64,000 nucleotides of DNA, from positions 15,872,001-15,936,000 of the forward strand of contig JBHGNT010000013.1 in NCBI GenBank assembly GCA_043228905.1, given 5' to 3'. Both the position numbers and the translations under genes were made by a program. Positions 45,739 to 54,620 of the stretch are shown one piece after another (position 1 is the stretch's first letter; every line of letters begins with the position of its first letter). The notes under the pieces were generated by a model, which worked only from the letters and a program-made list of their open reading frames with translations, was not told where the DNA came from and ran no database searches. The stretch comes from Azolla caroliniana. Its lineage: Eukaryota; Polypodiophyta.

Positions 45739-47079
45739 TCAGGTCTCGTACCGTTGTGAAGGCCCGGCCGCTCCAGCTTTCCCCACTCGTTTGTCTTCTA
45801 CCAGAGCCTCGTAGTTCTGGCAGGCGGCTTCTACGAAGCCCGTCTTCTCCTTGACCGGATCGCTCCACCCGGTTATTTCCCGGACCCGTCTCTCAGCGCG
45901 GTCCGTTTCATCCTTCTTCAACCGTGCGCCGGCAAGACCTCCCAACATTGCCGACCAGAATCCGTCTTTGCCCTCCTTTCGGGCCTCGCTGCCCCCGACC
46001 CGAATGCCGGCCGACGCCGAGTGGTGGATGGCCTCCACGTGTCGGGCCGCTGCCTCTTCCATCAGTCTCTTCATACCTCCTCGTCCGTCGTTTCGGTTTA
46101 GGGCCCTTCTGGTGTCGCCGGCGTGCACCCGGCCTTCCCACAGGTACACCACCCGGTTCCTCAACGCTTCTTCGAAATCGCCGCAGTCCTTCCGGATGTG
46201 ACCGACCTCGTCGCACCACATGCACCTATTCCCTACTGCCGGCCGTCGGTCACGAGCCGGTTCGCCGCCTTCCCTTCGAGTCTGGGCGATCTGGAGATCC
46301 TTTATCGCTCGCGTCAACTCCTCCAGCGCTGCTCCTCCGGACGAGCCACTGACCATGCCGGTCGAAGCTGGGCCGGTTTCGAGCCATTCCTGGGTTTCTT
46401 CCCTTCGCCCTTGCGGTGCCGGTTCAAGCCTCCTTGCTGTGATAGACCCCGCACCGGCCGCTCCGTTATCAGCCCATTCTCGCCGTTTGTCGAAACGGCC
46501 ACAGACTCTCTTAACCGCTGCCCAGTCGGTCGTCAGCCCGTCTTCGGTTTCCAGCAAGGAGCCACCTTGATCCCAGTCCCGCTCGTCCACCGACTTGACG
46601 AACAGTAGGACCCAACTCGTATCTAGAATGGTTCGGTCAAGCGCCGAAAGGCGCGCAAAGCGTTCTTCGAACTCCCAGAGGAGTGCCGACGCATTTCTTC
46701 CCTTGCCGGGGGACTCCACCCATTCCATGAAGTCTCGTTTCGAAAGTCGGAGCGCGTCGTCCAGCCCGTATTTTTCTAGGAGTCGACCTTCGAACTCCTC
46801 CCAGGTACGGCTCTCCGCCCGCACCTCGACCACCTCCGCATGGATGCTCAGCATCGCCACTCGAGGGAACCCGGCAAGACGCCTCTCTTCCGGAATGTCC
46901 CGCATCAGCATTTCTGCCCCGTAGGACGCCAAATACTTCGTGGCAGCCTTTCCGCTGAACCGGCCGATCGTACCGACGACCGTCTCAATGGCTCTGTCGA
47001 GGGCGCCGGAGCCCTCGCGTACGCTCAGTATCCGATCCACGGCCGAAGCCATGGCCTCCGCAAGATCCGACCCTTTCAT
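45739..47079 (-). CDS. G3 gag
   Basis: 446 residues from ATG 47079 (MKGSDLAEAMASAVDRIL). The helical capsid-like part (DRAIETVVGTIGRFSGKAATKYL, TWEEFEGRLLEKYGLDDALRLSKRDFMEWV) is followed by a linker, the CCHC knuckle CMWCDEVGHIRKDC at about 290 residues from the start, and a ~140-residue tail (GGMKRLMEEAAARHVEA, NYEALVEDKRVGKAGAAG). The terminal TGA sits where G2 reads CGA (Arg) and continues into protease, so the stop is probably a CpG-type mutation and gag is cut from protease. It is longer at the 5' side as an ORF, but that part is LTR and leader. Confidence 0.8.
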   Translation of the reverse strand: MKGSDLAEAMASAVDRILSVREGSGALDRAIETVVGTIGRFSGKAATKYLASYGAEMLMRDIPEERRLAGFPRVAMLSIHAEVVEVRAESRTWEEFEGRLLEKYGLDDALRLSKRDFMEWVESPGKGRNASALLWEFEERFARLSALDRTILDTSWVLLFVKSVDERDWDQGGSLLETEDGLTTDWAAVKRVCGRFDKRREWADNGAAGAGSITARRLEPAPQGRREETQEWLETGPASTGMVSGSSGGAALEELTRAIKDLQIAQTRREGGEPARDRRPAVGNRCMWCDEVGHIRKDCGDFEEALRNRVVYLWEGRVHAGDTRRALNRNDGRGGMKRLMEEAAARHVEAIHHSASAGIRVGGSEARKEGKDGFWSAMLGGLAGARLKKDETDRAERRVREITGWSDPVKEKTGFVEAACQNYEALVEDKRVGKAGAAGPSQRYET

Positions 47080-47101
47080 CTTCTGCTCTTCTGCCGCCTC
47101 T

Positions 47102-47119
47102 TTCACGTCGGGTTCACCA
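47102..47119 (-). promoter_or_regulatory. G3 primer-binding site
   Basis: Minus strand TGGTGAACCCGACGTGAA, four bases inside the 5' LTR end at 47124. Confidence 0.65.
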
Positions 47120-47123
47120 AAGA

Positions 47124-47751
47124 TGTCGAGGTTTTCCTCGCGGATGCGTGGAATGAGGCGGAACCTCGGGGGTCCTGTACCAAAGAGCAAGAGAGGAAGG
47201 AGAAGAGACCCTCTACGTGCGAGCGTAGATCCACAGGGACACGGCCCTTCGACGCAAAGATGCAAGTGGGACAGGGACACAGAAAGACACGAATGTATGT
47301 ATGTATTAACAAAGACAAACAACAAGAACACGAAGACAACAAAACCACGAAGTCGGTTACAACCGAACAGGCCGGCGAACAGATGCCGATGCCTGTTCGT
47401 AAATGCACAGAAAGACAGGAGCAGGTTGGAGGTGCTGCCGGAAGCACTCGGGCATTCCTCAGAGCAGCGCGAGCCTCCCGAAACCTGCACAGAATGAAGC
47501 TATGGATTTTGCGAACCAGAGAGAGAGAGAGACCCTTCGCACGCAAACCGACAGCACTTCGTCCTCGACTCTCCGCGATCCCCCCCCTTCTCGTCTCCCT
47601 CCTTTTTATAGGCAAGGAAGGAGCCGTTTCCCCTTTACTTCCTACCCACTAAATCTACCCGCCTAGGATCTTCTATGGACAACATTCGAGAAGAGTCGGT
47701 TCCTACGCTCCGGTGCACCGATTCCGCTTGTGGATGGTTTTCTTCACGACA
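47124..47751 (-). repeat. G3 5' LTR
   Basis: 628 bp, minus strand beginning TGTCGTGAAGAAAACCATCC and ending GGAAAACCTCGACA. Differs from the 3' LTR by about a dozen, mostly C/T or G/A, changes and one base in a C run. Confidence 0.94.
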
Positions 47752-48317
47752 ACGTGCGTCTTATGTAGTGCATAAGAGAGAATTAGGTACATAGAAGATC
47801 CTAGGTAGGTAGATTCGGTAGGTAGGAAGTTAATGGGAAACGGCTCCTTTCTTGCCTATAAAAGGAGGGAGACGAGGAGGAGTGGGGGATCGTGGTGAGA
47901 GAGGAAGAAGTGTTGTCGGGTTGTCGGCCGAAGGCTTCTCTCTCTTCCAAACTCCATAGCTTCTTTCTGTGCAGGTTTCGGGAGGCTCGAGCTGCTCTGA
48001 GGAATGCCCGAGTGCTTCCGGCAGCACCACCAACCTACTCCTTTCTTTCTGTGCGTTTATGAACAAGCATCAGCATATGTTCGCCGGCCTGTTCGGTTGT
48101 AACCGACTTCGTGCTTGTTGTTGTTTGTCTCCGTTAATATATAGATACATACCTTAGTGTCTCTCTGTGTTGGTTTCCCGCTCGCGTCTTCGTGTCGAAG
48201 GGTCGTGTCCCTGTGGATCTACGCTCGCACCTAGTGGGTCTCTTCCTCTCTTGCTATTCGGTACAAGACCCCCGAGGTCCCGCCTCATTCCATGCATCCG
48301 CGAGGAATACCTCGACA

Positions 48318-49031
48318 GCGGATGCATAGAAGTCGGGCAGGACCACGGGGGTCTCAAACCAAGGAATCGAGAAAACGAGGAGGGAGGAATTTGAGGATTG
48401 CGTAGGTCTTGAGACCACGGGAAAACAAGTAAGGCTAGCGAACGAGAGAGGGTAAGAGAGTCGTGCGAAGACGCAAACACGAGCAAGACATTGAGAACAA
48501 CGTTTGTTTGGTAGAGAAGGTTTCTATTAAACAACACAGGTGCACGGTGTTGTGGGTGATTACAACCGGATCAGAGCCGGTGATGGAGTGTAGAGCTTGG
48601 CAATAGCCGGACACGAAGGTACGTGGGCACGCTGAAGGTCGATCCCCTGGGTTGGGAGTACTCGGGCGTCTGACGCGTGCAGGGGGAAGCGCCTTCCGAT
48701 GATCAATCCTTACACTCCTCTCTTTATCTCCTCTCCTCAAAAAAAATGGCATCCCGAAGATAGTTGAAGGTTGCCTCCTTTATAGCACAAGGAACGACCG
48801 TTACAAGCATTCATGACCCGTCGCTTTCCCTTCCTAGATTCTCTCCCCTCCTAACTCTCCCTACATATGCAATGTCTATTTCTTCTTTAATGCCCTAACT
48901 ACCTAGTACCCCTCCGTATACTCATGCCTAGTACTTTCCCTATTTAATTCTCTCGAGGCGTGCATTCGCGTAAACTGGTGTTCCTGCGCGTTTCACCTTG
49001 TTTCTACCTATGGCCCGGAATCTTCACGACA
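48318..49031 (-). repeat. G2 5' LTR (main part)
   Basis: 714 bp that with 40722-40741 makes the G2 5' LTR. It ends (minus-strand start) TGTCGTGAAGATTCCGGGCC and matches 33718-34446 with scattered differences. Confidence 0.92.
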
Positions 49032-49035
49032 ACGT

Positions 49036-49378
49036 GTTCTTGTCAGAGATGTTGACCTGCAACACATTAGCACGAACTTGCAGACGACTGACATCTTCAT
49101 AAAGGCCGTAGGGACCGACAAGTTGTGACAGTTCACGACGAACCTAGGTCTCTTGATTGCCGACCAGCCAAGCTTGAGGGGGAGTATGGAGCCGTCTAAC
49201 ACGATCTCGACCGAAGACTAGTGAACAATCCAAAGCCAGCCATTCGAAGCCGAAGCCGAAGACCAATGACCAATCCAAAGCTGACCATCCGAAGCCGAAG
49301 TTGGTATTGACTCGAAGCCGACCTGAAGACCAGTCGGAACGAACCATCCGGCGACCGGAAGTTGCGTTTGAAGGGGCG
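49036..49378 (+). pseudogene. Copia B2 RNase H tail and 3' non-coding, right part
   Basis: After G2 the frame resumes with VDLQHISTNLQTTDIF.KAVGTDKL, the RNase H tail of B1 type, with a stop at the Arg position after TDKL. Then a ~200-bp leader-like stretch with repeated CGAAGCCGAAG blocks leads to the purine-rich GTTTGAAGGGGCG and the LTR. Confidence 0.8.
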
Positions 49379-49745
49379 TGTTGAGAATCAAACTCAACTT
49401 CCCTAGTGTGGGAACACACCTTAGTATACCCAAGTGTGTGAACACCCCACCTCCTAGCATAGTAACTAGTATGTCATAGAACTTTAAGGTTCTATGACAC
49501 ATATTTGGTGTAGTTAAGTCTCCACCTCTCTATAGTAAGTGTTGGTTTTAGAAAGAGAATATAGAGTGAAGGTGGAAACATAAGCACTTTTCTCCTTCTT
49601 CTTGTAACTGTTGGTTTTATTGTTGGTTAATTCTTGTTCTTATAATACAATTTTCTATTTTTTTGTATAACATGTGTTCTCTATCTCTCTTACACAACAT
49701 ATACACACACCTTTCGTCGCAAAGAATCATATCCGATTCTTTACA
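49379..49745 (+). repeat. Copia B2 3' LTR
   Basis: 367 bp from TGTTGAGAATCAAAC to ATCCGATTCTTTACA. Same ends, hairpin (49472-49499) and layout as the B1 3' LTR. Confidence 0.85.
49472..49499. repeat. 11-bp inverted repeat in B2 LTR U3
   Basis: TGTCATAGAAC and its exact reverse complement flank a 6-base loop. Relative to B1 the innermost pair is C-G instead of T-A, changed on both arms. Confidence 0.93.
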
Positions 49746-49912
49746 ACTTCCAATCGGCAACTTTACCTACGAGACACCAGACAATGTCCCCATGGATGTA
49801 TACTTCAATCCATATTTGGGAAGGATTGAAGGGTTACCACATGCAAGGTGGCGTTGGTCCTCTCTTTTGACAAATCACCTCATTTGTGGTAAAAGTGATT
49901 CTTGTTCATTAC

Positions 49913-50657
49913 TGTTGGGAGACAGGTCCCTCCGGATGGGAAGGGATAAGAACAGTGCTGACGAACAAACTCGGCCGAGGCCGAAACGGTATGAGGAGTA
50001 CCCGGCTACGGAGAGCCGGATGGTGCAGGCCCGGTATGAACCGGATGAGGAGTACCTGGCTACGGAGAGCCGGATGGTGGAGGCCCGGTATGAACCGGAT
50101 GAGGAGTACCCGGCTACGGAGAGCCGGATGGTGCAGGTCCGGTATGAACCGGATGAGGAGTACCCGGCTACGGAGAGCCGGATGGTGCAGGCCTGGTATG
50201 AACCGGAGGAAGAGACATATTCGTAAATATGTTTCTGAGAGCCCATTGTGGCTATATTTGTAAATAGCCGAAAAGTCATATTAGTATAAATATGACTTAG
50301 GGCAAACTAATGTGTGGTTTATTCTTTTTTCTTGTTGGTGCAAGAAGAAGGGAGAGTGCGTAACTGTACAGAGAGAGAGAGATGAGGTCGTTGCCTCTGT
50401 TGTAACCGCCGCCTGTGGCGAAGATCTGTGAGCACGAGGTCGTTGCCTCGGTGAACTCACTGTTGTATATTCCTACATAGTGACAGTTTGCAGCCTGTGG
50501 GCTGCCGTGGTTTTTCCCCTAGTTTGGGGTTTTTCACGTAAACCTCCTGTGTATTCTCTCCTTCTTTGTGTCGCGTTTCATTTCCCGTTTTTCTGTGTAT
50601 CATTCTAAACTCGGTTGTGGCCGAGCGTTGCGCATAAGGAACGTTGGGTTCCCGTCA
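49913..50657 (+). repeat. Copia A 5' LTR
   Basis: Starts TGTTGGGAGACAGG, ends GGGTTCCCGTCA. Contains four 54-bp units (about 49991-50208), three near-palindromes (50215-50232, 50250-50269, 50276-50295), TATA-like AGTATAAATATG near 50283, a GA tract near 50370 and the GTTTTTCCC/GTTTTTCACG motif common near copia LTR ends. Confidence 0.96.
49989..50211 (+). repeat. 54-bp tandem array in copia A 5' LTR, four units
   Basis: Units begin GATGAGGAGTACC.GGCTAC and encode 18 residues each in an open frame. The 3' LTR has three units (about 54837-54999). Confidence 0.95.
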
Positions 50658-50659
50658 AG

Positions 50660-50671
50660 TGGTATCAGAGC
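50660..50671 (+). promoter_or_regulatory. Copia A primer-binding site
   Basis: TGGTATCAGAGC two bases after the 5' LTR; pairs with the initiator tRNA-Met 3' end in plant copia elements. Confidence 0.95.
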
Positions 50672-50687
50672 GAAATCGACACAGAAA

Positions 50688-53600
50688 ATGGACGAATCGT
50701 TTGGCGGCATGTTCAAGCTCACCGGCTCCAACTATTCAGTGTGGAAGTCGAAGATGAGGGACATGCTCGTTGTTAAAGACCTCTGGCTGCCGGTTCAGTT
50801 CGGGGACAAGAGACCGGACAAAATCGACGCCGCGATATGGGAGGTGATGCACATGAAGACAACGGCGTACATACGGTGCTTCATCGACATGAGTCTATAC
50901 AACAACTTCAATGAAGAGAGCAAGACTCATGAGCTATGGGAGAAGATCGGCATAATGTTTCGGAACAAAAATGCTGTCAATCATGTGTCGGTATTCCGGA
51001 AGCTAGTAAGACTCCGGTACCAAGATGGCTCCAGCATGGCAGAGCATATGAATGCCTTTCAGGGGCTGATACACCAGGCAACGTCATTGGAAGTACCTCT
51101 TGCCGACGAGGTACTAGCGCTACTCCTACTCGGTTCCCTCCCAGATAGCTGGGAGACGTTGGTTGTCACTTTGGGCAACGCCGGGCCGGAAGGAAAACAG
51201 TTATCCCTAGCAAGAGTAAAGTCGAGCTTGCTAGATGAGGAGGCGCGTCGGAAGGATGAAGATACAAGCTCCGACTCCAAAGTGCTCCTTACCGAATCGG
51301 AACGCGGAAGACATAGAAACCGTAGTCCCCAGAACCGGGAGAAGTCGGGGACACGGTCAAAGTCAAGGGGGAGGCCTACTTGCTTCTATTGCGGCAAGCC
51401 GGGACACTTCCAGAAGAACTGTCGGCACTTCCGTAAAGACAAGGAAACCGACGGTACTGATTTGAAGCAAACCCCGAACCGGAACGGTACAGACCGGAAC
51501 GGTAAAGAACGGAGGGGGCCGGACCAGAAGGGAACGACGGCAATCGCGGCAAGTGAAGAAGAGTTGATGCTCATCACCGAGGAGAGTGAGATAAACCTTG
51601 CCGGCGACGAGATGACCTGGGTGGTAGACTCCGGAGCGTCGTTCCACCTTACCCCGGACCGGAAATGCTTCTCATCCTACTCAGCTGGTGATCACGGCTG
51701 TGTCCGGATGGGGAATGAAGGAACATGCCGAATTGTCGGCATAGGAGACGTGTGGCTGTCGACACCAACAGGATGCAAGTTGCTGCTGAGGGATGTCCGA
51801 CACGTTCCGGAGGTTCGACTGAACCTAATATTAGCCGGTCGGCTAGATGATGAGGGCTACATGGGTAGCATCTGGAACGGTGTCATGAAGTTCAGCAAAG
51901 GGAACTTGATTGTGGCTCGGGCCCGGAAGGTAAACACATTGTACCTGATGAATGCCCGACTGTGTCCGGAAGAAGTGAACGTGGCATCCGACACTGCCGG
52001 TGAGCTATGGCACAAGAGGCTGTGTCATATGAGTGAGAAGGGGATGAAGAGGCTTGCAGACGACAACCTCATTCCAGTGAAGAACGTGCACCTAGAGAAG
52101 TCCACTAATTGTCTGGCCGGTAAGCAGAACCGGACCTCCTTCCGACCAAGGCCACCGATGAGATGTAATGCACCACTGGAGTTGGTGCATACGGATGTTT
52201 GTCAAGTAGACACGAAGTCACATGCCGGAGCGCAGTACTTCGTGACGTTCATAGATGACCATAGCCGGAAGCTGTGGGCTACACCGCTGAAGACGAAGGA
52301 TCAGGTGTTATCCGTCTTCAAAGAGCTCCACGCAAGAGTGGAAAGAGAAACCGGCCGGAAGCTGAAGGCGGTTCGAGCAGACAACGGAGGAGAATACCGG
52401 GGGCAGTTCGAGGAGTACTGCCGCTCGAAGGGAATCCGGCTCGAATTTACCGTGCCGAAGACGCCAGAACTAAACGGACTGGCCGAGAGGATGAACCGGA
52501 CCATAATGGAGAGGGTCCGGAGTATGCTAGCGCATGCAAAACTACCCAAGAAGTTTTGGGCTGAGGCATTGTCGATGGCGACATACGTGATAAACAGATC
52601 GCCCTTAGTACCCTTGGACGGAGACACGCCACAGAGAGTATGGAGCGGTAAGGAAGTGTCCTACCGGCATCTGAAGGTGTTCGGGTGTCTCGCGTACGTG
52701 CATGTAGCAAAGGACCGGAGAGGAAAGTTAGATCCAAAGACCCGGCCATGCATATTCCTCGGTTACGGTGACGATGAGTTCGGCTACCGAGTGTGGGACC
52801 CGGTCGACAAGAAGGTATTCCGGAGTCGAGATATTATCTTCATGGAGGACAAGACGCTCGCCGACTGGGAGTCGGAGAAGAAGATAATGAACTCCGAGTC
52901 GACCGGTAAGGATAGACTCTACGATGAGCAGACCCAACTGGCAAGAGACCGGTTAGCACTCGAGGAACCAGCCGGTTACGGTGAGGATACCGAACCGGCA
53001 GAAGAAGAAGTAGAGGAAGCTGAGACCGGAACCGGTCAAGACCCCGAATCGGATTCGGATGAAGAGCAAATGGAGGAGCCGGTTACCAAAGCCCGAAGAC
53101 AGAGATATCCTCTCAGAGAGAGAAGGGCGCCCCGGAGATTTCCGGATGCAGAGCATGTTCTGTTGACCGATGAGGGGGAGCCGGAAAGCTTCGAAGAAGT
53201 GAAGGAAGACACCCACAACCGAAAATGGTTAAGTGCCATGCAGGACGAGATGGATTCCCTGCATGAGAACCATACGTACGAATTGGTGGAGCTACCGAAA
53301 GGAAAGCGGGCACTCCGAAACAAGTGGGTGTACAAGTTGAAACCGGGAGATGCCGGCAACCCCCGGAGATACAAAGCTAGGATCGTGGTGAAGGGGTTCC
53401 AGCAGAAGAAGGGCGTGGACTTCAACGAGATATTTGCCCCGGTAGTAAAGATGACCTCCATCCGGACGGTGCTGAGTATAGCAGCAAGCATGGACCTTGA
53501 GGTAGAGCAGCTGGACGTGAAGACAACATTCCTTCACGGCGACCTCGAAGAGGAGATGTACATGCAGCAACCGGAAGGATTCGTGGAGAAAGGGAAGGAG

Positions 53601-54620
53601 CACCTGGTATGCCGGTTGAAGAAGAGCATGTACAGACTGAAGCAGGCTCCCCGGCAATGGTACCGGAAGTTCGACTCCTTCATGACCGATCAAGGGTACC
53701 ACAAGACGCAGGCCGATCATTGCGTGTTTGTGAAGAAGTTCGAAGGAGGGGACTTCCTGATACTCCTCCTGTACGTGGATGACATGTTGATCGTCGGACG
53801 GGACCAAGTCAAAATACGGATGCTGAAGAAGGCTCTCAACCGGACCTTCTCAATGAAAGACTTGGGTCCGGCAAGACAGATGTTGGGGATGCACATCATT
53901 CGGGACCGGTCAGTGAAGCAATTATGGTTGTCACAGGAGAAGTATGTGACAAAGGTGCTTCACCGGTTCAACATGTCAGAAGCGAAACCGGTCGGATCGA
54001 CACTTCCGGCGAACTGCAGGCTATCCGGCAAGCAAAGCCCGAAGATGAAAGCAGAGAAGGCGGATATGATGAAGATCCCATATGCCTCTGCCGTCAGGAG
54101 CTTGATGTACGCAATGGTTTGTACTCGACCGGACATTGGATATGCAGTCGGAGTGGTGAGCCGGTTTATGAGCAATCCCGGCAAGGAGCACTGGAACGCG
54201 GTCAAATGGATACTCCGGTATTTGAAGGGCACTTCAAATATGTCTCTCCGATTCGGCTCCAGAAAACCTCAACTGGACGGTTTCACCGATTCGGACATGT
54301 CGGCTGATGTGGATACCAGCCGGTCTACATCCGGGTATTTAATGACATATGCAGGGAGAGCTGTTTCGTGGCAGTCGAGGCTGCAGAAGACGGTTGCATT
54401 GTCAACCACAGAGGCGGAGTACATGGCGGCTGTGGAAGCTGGCAAGGAAATATTATGGATGAAGGACTTCATTGGAGAGCTCGGTATCCGGCAAGAGGAA
54501 TACCGACTCTACTGCGACAGTCAAAGTGCCATACACCTTGCTAAGAATGCAGCCTACCATTCACGGACGAAGCATATCCAACGGAGGTATCACTGGATCC
54601 GGGAAAGAGTAGATGACTAG
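50688..54620 (+). CDS. Copia A gag-pol polyprotein
   Basis: 1310 residues from ATG 50688, 16 bases after the primer site; the upstream in-frame ATG lies in the LTR. Gag with zinc knuckle CFYCGKPGHFQKNC at 232-245; retropepsin VVDSGASFHLT with Asp 314; integrase with Asp 503 (LVHTDVC), Asp 565 (RADNGGEY) and Glu 600 (LNGLAERMN), spaced D,D-35-E; RT with YVDD at 1029-1032; RNase H from about 1195 (DGFTDSDM.., STTEAEYMAA, YCDSQSAIHLAKN). The TAG stop at 54618 is premature: the same frame stays open for 42 more codons with the conserved RNase H tail, up to TGA 54747-54749 just before the polypurine tract. Otherwise no disruption. Known role: copy-and-paste transposition through cytoplasmic particles. 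Confidence 0.95.
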   Translation: MDESFGGMFKLTGSNYSVWKSKMRDMLVVKDLWLPVQFGDKRPDKIDAAIWEVMHMKTTAYIRCFIDMSLYNNFNEESKTHELWEKIGIMFRNKNAVNHVSVFRKLVRLRYQDGSSMAEHMNAFQGLIHQATSLEVPLADEVLALLLLGSLPDSWETLVVTLGNAGPEGKQLSLARVKSSLLDEEARRKDEDTSSDSKVLLTESERGRHRNRSPQNREKSGTRSKSRGRPTCFYCGKPGHFQKNCRHFRKDKETDGTDLKQTPNRNGTDRNGKERRGPDQKGTTAIAASEEELMLITEESEINLAGDEMTWVVDSGASFHLTPDRKCFSSYSAGDHGCVRMGNEGTCRIVGIGDVWLSTPTGCKLLLRDVRHVPEVRLNLILAGRLDDEGYMGSIWNGVMKFSKGNLIVARARKVNTLYLMNARLCPEEVNVASDTAGELWHKRLCHMSEKGMKRLADDNLIPVKNVHLEKSTNCLAGKQNRTSFRPRPPMRCNAPLELVHTDVCQVDTKSHAGAQYFVTFIDDHSRKLWATPLKTKDQVLSVFKELHARVERETGRKLKAVRADNGGEYRGQFEEYCRSKGIRLEFTVPKTPELNGLAERMNRTIMERVRSMLAHAKLPKKFWAEALSMATYVINRSPLVPLDGDTPQRVWSGKEVSYRHLKVFGCLAYVHVAKDRRGKLDPKTRPCIFLGYGDDEFGYRVWDPVDKKVFRSRDIIFMEDKTLADWESEKKIMNSESTGKDRLYDEQTQLARDRLALEEPAGYGEDTEPAEEEVEEAETGTGQDPESDSDEEQMEEPVTKARRQRYPLRERRAPRRFPDAEHVLLTDEGEPESFEEVKEDTHNRKWLSAMQDEMDSLHENHTYELVELPKGKRALRNKWVYKLKPGDAGNPRRYKARIVVKGFQQKKGVDFNEIFAPVVKMTSIRTVLSIAASMDLEVEQLDVKTTFLHGDLEEEMYMQQPEGFVEKGKEHLVCRLKKSMYRLKQAPRQWYRKFDSFMTDQGYHKTQADHCVFVKKFEGGDFLILLLYVDDMLIVGRDQVKIRMLKKALNRTFSMKDLGPARQMLGMHIIRDRSVKQLWLSQEKYVTKVLHRFNMSEAKPVGSTLPANCRLSGKQSPKMKAEKADMMKIPYASAVRSLMYAMVCTRPDIGYAVGVVSRFMSNPGKEHWNAVKWILRYLKGTSNMSLRFGSRKPQLDGFTDSDMSADVDTSRSTSGYLMTYAGRAVSWQSRLQKTVALSTTEAEYMAAVEAGKEILWMKDFIGELGIRQEEYRLYCDSQSAIHLAKNAAYHSRTKHIQRRYHWIRERVDD

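Larger units (their letters stand above)
40812..47751 (-). mobile_element. Ty3/gypsy element G3 (lineage G)
   Basis: A 6940-bp element in reverse orientation flanked by ACGT (40808-40811 and 47752-47755) inside S3. LTRs are 40812-41440 and 47124-47751 (629 and 628 bp) with about a dozen mismatches by eye, so it is the youngest gypsy copy here. Order on the minus strand: LTR, primer site, gag, protease, frameshift site, RT, RNase H, integrase, polypurine tract (TAGGTGGGGGCAGA), LTR. It carries a few nonsense and frameshift mutations. Confidence 0.94.
40742..48317 (+). mobile_element. Solo LTR S3 (lineage G) in G2 5' LTR, split by G3
   Basis: A forward-oriented LTR whose arms are 40742-40811 (TGTCGTGAAGAAAACCG..) and 47756-48317 (..GAGGAATACCTCGACA), about 632 bp. 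It is flanked by GCGG (40738-40741 and 48318-48321) within the first 20 bp of the G2 5' LTR. G3 is inserted after its base 70. S3 resembles the G3 LTR read in the opposite orientation (shared GATCCTAGG, ACGGCTCCTT, GCCTATAAAA), so both belong to one subfamily. Confidence 0.9.
33718..49031 (-). mobile_element. Ty3/gypsy element G2 (lineage G), containing S2, S3 and G3
   Basis: The outer element of the right-hand stack, in reverse orientation. It is flanked by ACGT (33714-33717 and 49032-49035) in copia B2 RNase H. Its own sequence is 33718-40741 plus 48318-49031; the 5' LTR is split after 20 bp by the S3/G3 block. The polypurine tract is minus-strand AGTGGGGGTGGA just inside 34447. Gag, protease, RT, RNase H and integrase are all recognisable but broken. 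Confidence 0.92.

Noticed and set aside
33718-49031. Endogenous pararetrovirus
   Set aside because: RT elements here have LTRs, target duplications and an integrase core, and no movement-protein or coat-protein module was seen.
49989-50211. CRISPR array or coding repeat protein from the 54-bp repeats
   Set aside because: The repeats are contiguous without spacers, lie in an LTR U3 region and occur in every family member; the ORF runs out of unrelated flanking DNA.
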